Shown piece by piece: positions 49,701 to 61,249 of a DNA stretch of 64,000 bases. Under the pieces are notes generated by a model. That model was given only the letters and a program-made list of their open reading frames with translations, ran no database searches and was not told the origin of the DNA. A program made the position numbers and the translations under genes. The DNA is from Phoenix dactylifera (Eukaryota; Streptophyta; Magnoliopsida; Arecales; Arecaceae). How positions within the stretch are numbered: the stretch's first letter is position 1; each line of letters opens with the position of its first letter. Where the stretch lies: positions 20,896,899 through 20,960,898 of the forward strand of contig NC_052394.1 in assembly GCF_009389715.1 (NCBI RefSeq). The letters run 5' to 3'.

Positions 49701-52700
49701 AAAACAGAAATCTCTAAACCGAAGGGAAGAAAATAAGTCTATGGAACCTTTTATTTTTTTTGGATGATAAGGGAGGCAAGATGCCACCCAGCTTTTATTA
49801 CTAAATGAAGCTTATGTATAAGAGTTTATGTATGAAGGTAGCAGCAGGGGTATTGAAACCTGCTGTACAAAATAAAAAAACAACAACATAATTTCAGAAT
49901 ATAACTACGGAAACCTGCTATGTAAGAAGTTTAAGCTGCTGTCCAAAGAAAACAGAGATAATGGAGCAGATACATGGTGTGAAACAAGAGATTAGAACCA
50001 GTCGAATAAGATGAGTTCAGACAACGACAGCTAAGAATAAGCTCCAAACAGAGTACTTCAGCTAAGAATAAGCTCCGAACAGATCATCTTCCTAACTGCA
50101 AGGGATGAACGAGAAATTAAACATCAACCAAAGTAGTATCTATCCTCTTGATGTTTTACCAAATTGAAGTAAAGGCCGAGAGTTTACTGGTACACTAATA
50201 AATACACAAAGGGGTAGCAAAAGATGCACCAAGAGTGCAACGGTAAGATCAAAGAGACCCATCCGACATATCAATGGGGCCAAATAGTTTGCAAGGTTTC
50301 TGTGATTGTCGATCTATTTATTCGAACATAAACTTCCCCAAATCTCGAAGGTGTGGAGTTTTTTTTTTTTTTTTTTTGGTTTTTTGTGAAAGATTTTTGG
50401 ATTCCATCCTTGCCAAAATTTGCCAACTAAGAACCATAGAAAGTTAATCCCAAGCTCTTCTCATCAAAGGGTGGATCTTTCTTCGTCTCTAGAAAGTCCA
50501 CAGGGCACGAAGGCTTTGGGCTTGCCTTCCAAATTGAGACACATCAAAACTGATTTGTTCGAGAAAGGGCAGTCGCTGGGAGAGAGAGTTCATGCTAGCT
50601 TCACGCAATGGACATCCTCGTCAGCCGTGGGGATCTAGATATGTTTGAATCTGGCAAATTACGGCATGCAAAACCAACCTCCAAATCACTTAAAATAAGC
50701 AGCATCAACGAGGATTGCTGAGGGAGACTTATGCAAAAATTTCATCAAATTGGAATGTTTTTTCTGAAAAATTAATGCCCAGGTACGATGTTTTGAAAAA
50801 TTGTTTTTGTATTTTTGATTAACTCGGAAAAAATGGCATAATTCAGAGTGGCTCATGTTTAGCCAAGCTTCTATTTTTCTGAAAAAATTATGTAAAATAC
50901 CTGTTATGTTTTTAATAAAAAAAAAAAAGCCTTACCTCAATCTATCTAGAAGTTTCAGACATATCTAATTTTCAAACATAAGGTATTTCTCCAAATAGGT
51001 CCGAGATGTAATCTTGCTGAGTTTCGCTTAGCCTATCGTAATGAAAAGTCTTATATAATAATTTCATGTTTTAGCTAGTTTTAATCCAAATTTTTCGCAT
51101 ATCTTGCTGTATTGGGTAGTCTTGTCATGCGAGCCGAAGGCATCGCACAAGACATGAATGACAGATGAAAGTTTTATGTCAATGCGTGATCTGTGGAGTC
51201 AAATTTTATTTGGATCCATGCGTGCACATGGGTAAGTTGTCCCACCTAGCTACTATTAGTAAACAGTCCGTCTTAAGGGCCCAATGTCGGGAACAATGAG
51301 AAATTTTACGACTCATTTATGCAACAACTCAACTGTTTATGAGGATACTCCATAAGATCACAAGACCTTGGATGATATATTCTTGCATTTAGAAGATCAT
51401 ACAAATCCCTTGCAATGATTGCATGATGTTCTAAAATATCAAGTGTGCTTGTTGCATCTAGACGTAGGAGCTCCAAGCCACCTTAGCCCTCGCTAAAATT
51501 GATAAAATAAAGTATCAACTATGATTAAATATATAAGCAATAACACTAACAATCATGGTGGTTAGATAATATTGCAGTGGCTAATGCACGAATTGTAACG
51601 TCTAAGCAACATTTCCATTCTGAAATTAAACTAACGATCTTCTTATCTACAAGTTAGGAGTGGTGGGCTGTATATATATATATATTTGCTAAGATGAATG
51701 GTTCATACAAATTTAGTATGGATACATCCAATAAAGTCAGAAAATAAAAGGTTTTGGAGCGCTTTAGACAGCTAACCTACAAGGTGTATACTTCCGACGT
51801 GACTGACCACGTACGAAGCCACCTAATCTGCGGCCCCGTTTGCCTCTCTAAATACATGATTGGCCTGACGGTGGGCTAGATATTCAATTTAGAATAAATT
51901 AGTTGCATTGATTGATACAATGAGGAGGCAGGTGGAGATGCTATCACCAACAGTGCAACTTGCTATGTATTCATTTTTCAGTCAGACTATTTTTAATAAG
52001 TATGAAAGCAGCACATGCATTTGGTCATCTAGGTTCGTCTTATTTAATTGGTATCTTGTTGTAACCAAATACTCAGTGGTCTTTTTTAAAAGCAAAAAAA
52101 TCTGAACAAAGTCTGTTTCATTACATTTTTGATGAACGGACGAGCAATCTTTTATAAATCGGATGATCATTGCATTCTAAAAATCCAAAATAATAGAAAG
52201 TTCCATGTTCCTAGCATATGCCAAAACATATTCTTTCCTTCAGTTTTTTAGTATATAAACTTGGTGCAGAACCTACAACCCGTGACCTAATAATAACAAG
52301 CCCAGGAGATGTGGAATTTTTTATGTTCAAGTTGATATGGTATCGTAAATTGGTTAAACTAAATAATTGAATGCACGAGACCATGATCTTGTGGCAAAAT
52401 TAAATCGAGGACCAAAAACAAACATAAGGAAATAAATGTGTGAATGCGTGATAACATGCAAGAAACCTTTCCATTTAATACATGTTATTTTTATTGCTCA
52501 CACACTGAAAAAAAAAAAAAAAAAAACTGTTTTCCTTCTGTATTAGTTCCTTACTTCCTTTCTTTATTCCTTTTTGTTTATTTTTAAATTTCTGCACCCA
52601 ACCAATTAGTTATCACAAACATCAAGCTTTCGTTATTCCTTCTGTATTAGTTCACCACCCAACATCAAGCTTGTGAGCATATTGGTTGGTAATCCAACAA

Positions 52701-54100
52701 ACTCAATCATACCTAGAGAAGCTTGAAACAACCTTGCATGCGAGAGGAGAAAATAATGTCCAAATGACAGGCACTGGCTTGCCAGAACAGCCTTTCATGC
52801 TACGTATTATTTTATTAGGTATCAGTAGTTCATTGTAAGATATGAGTATCAGAAATGACAATACTGCTTTCTTAAAGGATTCTCCACTTATTTGAAACAA
52901 ATGAGTTTGCATGAAGATTGTTCCTGATTGATTGGATCGCATTTGGATTCTTCAAAAAGTTTAGGGTTGCCAAAAGCCAATCCAATGGTAAATTGGTCGG
53001 TTTTGAATATGGACCCTAATTCAACATGTCCACTTAAAACTTAATTCTAGATCTTTGTATAGTAGTAGCAATGCAATGAATAATAAAATTTCGGTTTTGA
53101 ATGACTAGGGAGGTCACATACTTCATAGTTAAGTTAAAAGGAAGAATAAACATAATCGGAGAAAACAGTTGAACAAGCAACACGAAGAGAATTTATCATA
53201 TCTTTTTTTCTATTTTTCTTTTCCTCAGGTTAGCCTGCTCTAGAACTTTTATCTCAATCTGAAGTCTGAATTAATTCAGATAGGGCCTTGATACCCAATT
53301 CTTTTTTTTTTCAAAAAGAGAAGAAAAGTTATAAAAATGAACAAATTATTGGCAAGAAGACCACTACCAGTACTACATAAAAGAACAGCCTGTTTTTATC
53401 AAGGCAACATAAACTCAGAATATATTTCAATATGAACTTCACTAATAATTCAGTAATTAATTCCATAAGTCAAGAATTTGATAGTTAGTTGCAAGAATGG
53501 GACGAGGAAACCAAATAAAGAAGAGAAATATCGCAAGATAGATCCACTCTATTAATAAAATATGCACAAAGTCTCCCTCGCGTTGCATCCCGTCTCAATA
53601 AAAATAGATGGATTGGATAAAAAAAGAGGGATCAAAGAAATAAATAAAAGAGAGCAAATTCATCAAGAAAGTTCCATCCTATCAGCGTTCGCCAACTCTC
53701 CCATCTTTCGTTTTCCGGCGAATGGGGGGATCGGACGCCGTTTCACGGCCTCCAGGGTCCCCTTTTTATCCGTTCAACGTTTCCGTGGTAGCGACCGCTC
53801 TTGATCGACGGCGATCACCGTTCATCACAGAACGGACGGCGGGAAAAAGGCCACAGTCCCTTTCGAGTTACCCCGGAGTGGGGCCCAGCTGAGTCAGCTC
53901 TCGTGAACCGGGAAACGGATAGCTTCCGTTGCGTGGCGGCGGGCCCCACTCTCTTATGGGCGGGGTCCACCGGATCAGCGGTGGATGGCCGCACGCCGCC
54001 ATCGAACGACGCGATGAAAAGGCGCCGTCCGACGCAGCGAAGGGCTAACAACGCAATTAACAATGTTTTAATGACGACGGGGTCAAATTAATGAATAATT
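43770..54100. other. 10-kb gene-free, AT-rich stretch
   Basis: No exon is supported on either strand; all open frames are short and do not link by plausible splice sites. It contains a (GTT/GTC)n run at about 46459-46480, a (GTTT)n run at about 49530-49552, a (TA)n run near 51671 and long A or T tracts. A direct repeat (CAGCTAAGAATAAGCTCC, from 50029 and 50061) is present. The last 400 bases, up to the asparagine synthetase promoter, turn GC-rich. Confidence 0.45.
49755..49800 (-). mobile_element. Possible LINE 3' tail
   Basis: On the minus strand the sequence reads AGCTGGGTGGCATCTTGCC, then CTCCCTTATCATCC and an A-rich tail (TTTTTTTT on plus near 49753). This wording resembles 3' ends of plant L1-type LINEs. 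No protein-coding part was recognised upstream. Confidence 0.3.
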
Positions 54101-54152
54101 AGAGAGAGAGAGACCGAAGGGTGCGGTCTCTCTGATAAGGCTCGGTTTGGGC

Positions 54153-54301
54153 CTATTTAAAGCGCACCAGGGGCGGCACCCAGAGAAGCATGCCCTCATA
54201 ACCAGTTCGAAAGCTTCCTCTGTTCTCTCGTGTTCTTTTCTTCTTCTTGCTGTTGCTTGGGTGTCAGGGTGTTTGTTCTCTTGATTCATTTCATCCCAGT
54301 C
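54153..54301 (+). promoter_or_regulatory. Asparagine synthetase TATA box and 5' UTR
   Basis: TATTTAA at 54153-54159 lies 143-149 bp before the ATG. It is followed by a short pyrimidine-rich leader (TTCTTTTCTTCTTCTTGC around 54233-54252). No upstream ATG precedes the start codon after about 54195 except those immediately overlapping. Position is the main evidence. Confidence 0.45.
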
Positions 54302-57300
54302 ATGTGTGGGATACTTGCTGTGTTGGGTTGCTCCGATGACTCGCAGGCGAAGAGGGTTCGAGTGCTGGAGCTCTCTCGCAGGCAATGATTTAGCCATCCA
54401 TACTTATATCTCTGTTCTTCTTTTTTTTTTTTCCATCATTTGTTTCTGTCCACTGGAGGGGGTGAAGTTGTGAGGCTAGTTTATGATTGCCATCATGATG
54501 AGGTTTATTTGGCATTTTATTCATCCTGTTGTCTGTTTTAAATTTTTAGCTACCAACCATTTAAATGGGCAAATCATCCTTCTATCATTTTTGTGTTCAT
54601 TTTGTTAACCAAGTAAGATGCATGAATAAAACTTCCGCCAGAATTCGTTTAGGGATTCCCAGTGATGCTATTCCGGGATATCATCATTATGTAACTATAG
54701 TAAGATAATATATTAGGGGGGTGTGGGGGGCTAAAAGCTTCCCTTTCCATCAATTTATATATGTATATATATATACACATATATTAGGGGGATGGTCAAG
54801 ACTCAAGATTACTCTTGTTGATAAGCTATACTATTTATCGAGAGTTATCAAGTGTATTACCTCTCATATGTGATTCTCATGCATGCTAACGTCTATATAT
54901 TATGATTACCTATATATACATACTGTTCCATTTTTGTTTTATGTTTGATTGATAGGCGCCTTCACATGGTGATGTTTCCTCCTCTGGAGTAAGCCAAAAG
55001 AATGGAGCTTTTTATATAGTTTCTTATATTTCTTTTCTATCAAAACCTGGATAAAAACAATATTAGATAGGAAAAGTTGGTGAAAGCTCCCATCACTTTG
55101 AATACGACAAATAGTTTATTTCAACTATGAGCATTTTCGAGCCCATATCATGGATGATAACTGTGAAATTATGCAGGGAGACATTCTTGTTGTATCAATA
55201 TCATCGAATATTTTCATAGCCAATTTAAAACCTTGGAGTTATTTGTTATTCATTAACATTCCAATTGAAAAATATATGATTCTGCATGCAAAGATACTTT
55301 GTTGAAGATATATCTCTATTAAATGATGTAAAGATGGAGGTTTGTTTCCCTATCATTTCCATATGGATAAATGATTGAATGAACTGAAGAGGCCGATTTC
55401 ATCTTTGTGACAGATTAAAGCATCGTGGTCCTGACTGGAGTGGTTTACACCAGTATGGTGATTGCTTTTTGGCTCACCAACGGCTAGCAATCATTGATCC
55501 GGCTTCTGGAGATCAACCACTTTATAACGAAGACAAAACTGTCATTGTGACGGTATGGCCTATAAGAGAATCTCTATCACAAACCTAACAGAAACTTTTC
55601 TTTACTTACCTTTGTTCATGGGTTATTAGAATTAGATAATTTGTATACCTTGCATGAAAACAAGAGGAAGAAAATAGATTATAACAATCATAGAGAGAGT
55701 AAAGCCTTCCATAATTGATAAAAAACCAGAGAGGTGTAGTTTAAGACTTACGCTTGGTGGTGGTTGTTAATTTGAAATGTTTGGAATAACATATTCCAGA
55801 CACCCTGTGTTATATAAAAAAAATGAAAAATGCATTATAAAAAAGAAAATGAAGTAAGGCCTCCTGTAATTCTATGCACTCAAGAAGATAAAAAGAGAAC
55901 CTTATAGGGTGATATAGCACCCTTGTAGGAAACTTAGCGAACAAGTTGACTTTAACAGCATAATTGTTCTCAACCGGGATTATAAACCTTGAGCACCCTT
56001 GAATTTTGGCTTTGGAATGTTAAGTTCACTGTCTATATTTAGAAGACAAATTATATTTGAGCTCTTTAACAAATCTCAGAGATTATATATGATTATTGAT
56101 GTCCGTTACATGACTTAATTAAGAGCAAGGAATTTGTGACCTAATATATCTTCACCAATCTTCCTCTTCTTTAAAGCAAAGCTTGGTCTGTACAAATTTC
56201 ATCTGATAAGAAGATGTTATATGTTTGTATGCATGAATAGGTAAGTCTCTCTTAGCTTTCATTAGGTCAATTCTCATGTCTTGGCATGTATAACTAGTAA
56301 GCATATCTAGCCTAAATATGTTTTCCAAACTTATTTACATTTAAAGAAAACAAAGTTGCGCCTGTTCTCCTCCTTGTTGATGTGCCTATTATACGCCGTC
56401 ATGGATGACCGACCGAATTTTGTGCATGTAACAGGTAAACGGAGAGATTTACAACCATGAAGAGTTAAGGAGTCAATTATCTGACCACAAGTTCAGGACA
56501 GGGAGTGACTGTGAGGTCATTGCTCATTTGGTGAGAACCTCTTATTTCTTTTTGTTCTGTCGCCGGTGTTCTTCGATATCATTTGAGATCACAAGTAGCA
56601 CACTGCACAGATTCATCATTTTGTGCTGCTGAAATCAAGGCAATAAAGGCATACCTAAACTTAGCATCACTTGTAGCTCTCTCTCCCTTTTTTAAATTTA
56701 GGTTTGTCTGTTGTAATTAGTCTCATGATTGAAAAAATTTAACATGTAAGAGATTGATCAGGGTTCCCTCTCTGTTTCCATTTTTTGGACAGTATGATGA
56801 GCATGGAGAAAATTTTGTGGATATGCTGGATGGAATTTTCTCGTTTGTGTTGCTGGACACTCGCGACCATAGCTTCCTTGTTGCTCGAGATGCAATTGGA
56901 GTCACACCCCTCTACCTTGGCTGGGGACTTGATGGTATTTACAAAACCATATAGATGGACAAAATTGGCTCAATTATGATCTCATATGCATCTCTTAGTA
57001 GGACTCAGATTTCAGTGGATAGCGATCTCTATAGTAAGGTCATATGAATCTGTTACTCTTTCAGGTTCTATTTGGATATCATCTGAGATGAAGGGGCTGA
57101 ATGATGACTGTGAGCATTTTGAGTTGTTTCCTCCTGGACATCTGTACTCCAGCAAAGAAGGTAGCTTTAAGAGATGGTACAACCCTCCGTGGTACTCCGA
57201 ATCTATCCCATCAGTCCCATATGATCCACTTGTTCTGAGAAAGGCATTCGAAGATGTAAGAAGACTACATCTTTTTCTTTTTAAAGCAATACCCAAGATT

Positions 57301-59671
57301 TGAACCCTGACCTCTTGAAGGACAAGCCCTCATGGGAACATAAGACCGTATCTTAATACATATGACATACGATATTTCTCTACTTAGAATTTCTAAATCA
57401 CCTTAATGATCCTATATTGCTTATGTCAATACAATTCATCACATCACCATTTGTCACTTCATTATAAGGTTTCTGTGATGCTTGGTGATTAACAAACACC
57501 AATTAGATTGGAAAACAGACAGTCCTTATTTTCTCTGGCACTCTATATCTTCTAGTTAAAACGGATTCGAATGGTTTTGCCGCATAACTACTCTACTTTC
57601 TTAATTTTTTCAGGCTGTCATTAAGAGGTTAATGACAGACGTTCCATTTGGAGTGCTGTTATCTGGTGGCCTTGATTCATCTTTAGTTGCAGCCGTCACA
57701 GCTCGTCACTTGGCAGGGACGAAAGCTGCGAAGCAGTGGGGAACTCAACTCCATTCCTTCTGTGTTGGTTTAGAGGTCAGCATTACACTCTTGCACACTT
57801 TCTAATTCTGTAGTGAAGCAATTTTTAAGGCATGTGAAATGATCATTTGCAGGGCTCACCTGATCTGAAGGCTGCTAGGGAGGTTGCCAATTATTTGGGC
57901 ACTGTTCACCATGAATTCCACTTCACAGTTCAGGTTCGAAGGATGACAATATTTTCCATAAGTGCCTTAAAATTTTTCTGCAGAGGTACCTTCCAAAGCT
58001 TGGAAAATACATCAAGTTATTGAACTTTTGTGACTGCTAGGATGGTATCGATGCCATTGAGGATGTAATCTACCACATCGAAACATATGACGTGACTACA
58101 ATCAGAGCAAGTACCCCCATGTTCCTCATGTCCCGTAAGATAAAGGCATTGGGAGTGAAGATGGTCATCTCAGGTGAAGGTTCGGATGAGATTTTTGGAG
58201 GATATCTGTACTTCTACAAGGCACCTAATAAGGAAGAGTTCCACGGCGAGACATGTCGCAAGGTAGGTGGACTAATGCTCACCAAAAGGCTTGCAAATAA
58301 AGGTCTGTTGGCCTTTTTTCCATGATCTGGATTGCTCCAGATGCCTCTGCCTTTCATATCAAGTACTTATTCTTTCTGCCATGAAATGCCTTCTCATAAT
58401 TCTCTCTCGTGGTTTTAATGATGGCAGAATTGCTCTATGTCTTTTGCAGATCAAAGCACTCCACCAGTATGATTGCTTGAGGGCAAACAAAGCGACCTCT
58501 GCATGGGGGCTCGAAGCTCGTGTGCCGTTCTTGGATAAAGAATTTATAAATGTCGCAATGAGCATCGATCCTGAATGGAAAATGGTGTGATGAGCATCCA
58601 ACTTTTATTGCTGATGATATGCTCCAAACATACCCCATTTTTATCTTACACTAAGACTGCTGTTTAACAGATCAAGCCTGATCTTGGTCGGATTGAGAAG
58701 TGGGTATTGAGGAAGGCTTTTGATGATGAGGAAAAACCGTACCTGCCCAAGGTCTGTAAACTATCAGGATGTTAAAACAATCAACTGCTTAACATGTTTA
58801 ACTTTCTTCTGAAATGCTATTTTGGCTCAAAGCATGGCAAGAGTTGAAATCTAAACTATAGGATGTAAGCTTACTCTTGTCCTCTTTAGATGCGTGGATA
58901 GCTGACAGAACTAAAAAAACTGGAATTTTTGTTTGTGCAGCATATTCTGTATAGGCAGAAAGAACAGTTCAGTGATGGTGTTGGCTACAGTTGGATTGAT
59001 GGTCTCAAGGCCCATGCAGAAGATCATGTAATATCGCTCTCCCTTTCTCTTCCCCACCACAGCTAATTCACACTGTAAATTCTCTTTGCAGTTTTAGCTG
59101 AAAAGAAAGTTCTCTTCATAATTAATAAAAACTATTTTTTTTTTTAAAAAAAAAATGAATCACAGGTGACAGATAGAATGATGCTGAATGCAGAGCGCAT
59201 TTATCCACACAACACACCCACCACAAAAGAAGGCTACTACTATAGAATGATCTTTGAGAGATTCTTCTCCCAGGTGATCCACTCAGACCACAATCTACTA
59301 TCTACCTACAGAATGTTTCCTGGAAATAACTTATCTACAACTTATCTACAGAGTGTCCGGTTCTCTAAATATAAATATCCTAGTGGAGAGTCTATTTGAC
59401 CTTATAACTTGATTTGGTGCCGCAGAACTCTGCAAGGCTGTCAGTCCCGGGAGGTCCTAGTGTGGCTTGCAGCACAGCCAAGGCCGTGGAGTGGGACTCT
59501 CAGTGGTCGAACAACCTTGATCCCTCAGGGAGGGCTGCTCTTGGTGTCCATGTTTCAGCTTATGATCCTCAAGCACCCACTTCTTCAGAAGGAAAAGGAC
59601 CTGCCATGATCACCCTCAAGAAGCCAAGGATGGTCGAAGTAACAGCTCCAAGCCTCACCATCCAGACCTGA
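54302..59671 (+). CDS. ASN: Asparagine synthetase (glutamine-hydrolysing), complete, 13 exons
   Basis: The enzyme makes asparagine from aspartate, glutamine and ATP in the cytosol and serves nitrogen storage and transport. Exons: 54302-54381, 55414-55552, 56435-56530, 56793-56934, 57065-57255, 57614-57775, 57853-57933, 58041-58262, 58450-58584, 58671-58751, 58941-59027, 59166-59273 and 59426-59671. They give 589 residues, the usual plant length. The N-terminal class II glutamine amidotransferase domain starts MCGILAVLG, so Cys2 is the nucleophile after Met removal; it contains [10 protein letters not shown] and [11 protein letters not shown]. The synthetase domain has the ATP-pyrophosphatase P-loop SGGLDSS (233-239), [14 protein letters not shown] and [10 protein letters not shown]. 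All key motifs are intact. Intron 1 begins GC, not GT (AG|GCAATG at 54380-54387); the other introns are GT-AG. Confidence 0.97.
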
Positions 59672-59679
59672 ATTTTTCT

Positions 59680-60890
59680 CAAGTTATCAATATGCCTAAG
59701 GACTAGTAATGTTTGCATGGATTCTATCTGTCTTATTGTACTTTTGTCGAAGTTCATGTAATACAAGTATTCGAACAATTGCTTGTATTGGATCAAAAGT
59801 AAACCTTCTATGACTATGTCCCAACTTGTTAGGTGGTTTCATTTTCCTTCCATGCAGCAAGTATTTATAAGGAAATTGATTTTCCGCATTGGGTACTCAA
59901 GGCAAGTGCTGATGAATTTAATCAACGGAATGCGGTCAATTTCACTTTTGTACCACTGTTAAGATCTTTAATGCATAGACCGAGGGCAGGGCTTCCATAA
60001 AGATCATCTTTCAACGATTGCTTGTCATGTACTTGCATCCAGGGCCGGGTCGATACTCATGCTCCCTGATTTTGAACCTTTAACCGGAATAAAGGTAGAA
60101 ATTCATGGTTCTTCACCATCCAAAAAAGAAGAGACTAAAATTAGTTATATTTTGCCAGTATTTTAGAAAGAGAAATGTTCGGTTACCTTTGTCTGAAAAG
60201 TTTGGTCTGCAAACATCTTACCTCTACAAGTTGTGGTAATGCATAATCACATCTAGAACCAAATCTAAGATCAAGTTTTCTTCTTATGGTTTATAACTGG
60301 TAGAAAGAAGATACAATGGAATCAACTGCACTTGTTAGCGACATCCGTACCGAGATGACCTAGAGAAAACAAACTGAAATCTCCCGTCAACTGTACAAGA
60401 TGATCTCCTTTGGCTAAGCATTCTGGCAAAAATAAGAAAGAAACTTGGTATATGGTCAAGAACAGGATGCCCTTGGTGGCGCTTGGACAATCCAATATCC
60501 TCGAGTTGTAGAATACTTGAAAGTGCTCGCAGAAAGATCGCTTGCAAGCTGCAAGTCAGCGCTCACCTTGCAAGCTGATATGCCATTATAAACTTCGTCA
60601 TTTTATAAGACTTCTCATGTTAAAACAAGGTAGGCTTTGATTTTCAAGTCAGAGTACATTCACAAATTGTGACATCTTGCCATCTTAACAATCCTTTACG
60701 ACAAGGAAGCAATGTCTAAAAGCTCAGTGATCGCTTATGGAGTTACTCATACTAGGTCTAAAGTCAGGATCAGCAGATGAAATCCAACGGCATCCTCTTA
60801 ATTCGAAAGAGAAGGGGAAAAAAAAGAAGGGAAAACAACCAGGCATGAAGCACATCAATGTGACCAAGTCAGCTTACCTAAAAACTGAAA
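59680..60890. other. Asparagine synthetase 3' flank
   Basis: The first 120 bases (TTTTGTCGAAGTTCATGTAA and T-rich runs) are probably 3' UTR. No clear AATAAA signal was chosen. The remainder has no gene I can support. Confidence 0.4.
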
Positions 60891-60896
60891 ACAGCC

Positions 60897-61233
60897 GAGC
60901 GGGTGCAACTCGAGAAAGATTCTTCGGTGGAATCTTTGGTGGTAATTGACTGGATACGTGAGCTGGATAGGTATGGAGATGGTCACCCTCTCATCAGAGC
61001 GTCCCGCAGATTGGTTTGGAAGATAGGTGATCTTCAGATAGCACATATCTTTTGGAAGGTGAACCAAGCAGCAGACTAGGTTGCTTCTTTCGTCGTCCGA
61101 TATTTTGAAGAGGTCCTCTGGACTTCCATAGGCGATATTCCCTATCCCCTGTACTCTTTACTTTCTGTTGATCTAGCAGGCTGTACTCACGTTAGAGCTA
61201 TATAAATTGCCGTTTTCACCACAAAAAAAAAAA
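60897..61233 (+). mobile_element. 5'-truncated LINE with RNase H end
   Basis: The plus strand encodes the C-terminal part of a non-LTR retrotransposon RNase H domain: SLVVIDWIRELDRYGDGHPL, then IGDLQIAHIFWKVNQAAD, VASFVVRYFEE and LLSVDLAGCTHV. One stop (TAG, 61077-61079) replaces the usual Trp codon after QAAD. A poly(A) tail ends at about 61233. Flanking AAAACTGAAAACAGCC (60881-60896) and AAAACTAGAAACAGCC (61234-61249) match at 14 of 16 bases and look like a target-site duplication. The copy is therefore a short, dead, 5'-truncated insertion. Confidence 0.82.
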
Positions 61234-61249
61234 AAAACTAGAAACAGCC

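Noticed and set aside
53562..54091. Plus-strand frames upstream of asparagine synthetase
   Set aside because: They lie in a GC-rich promoter-proximal region, lack recognised motifs and end before the TATA box.
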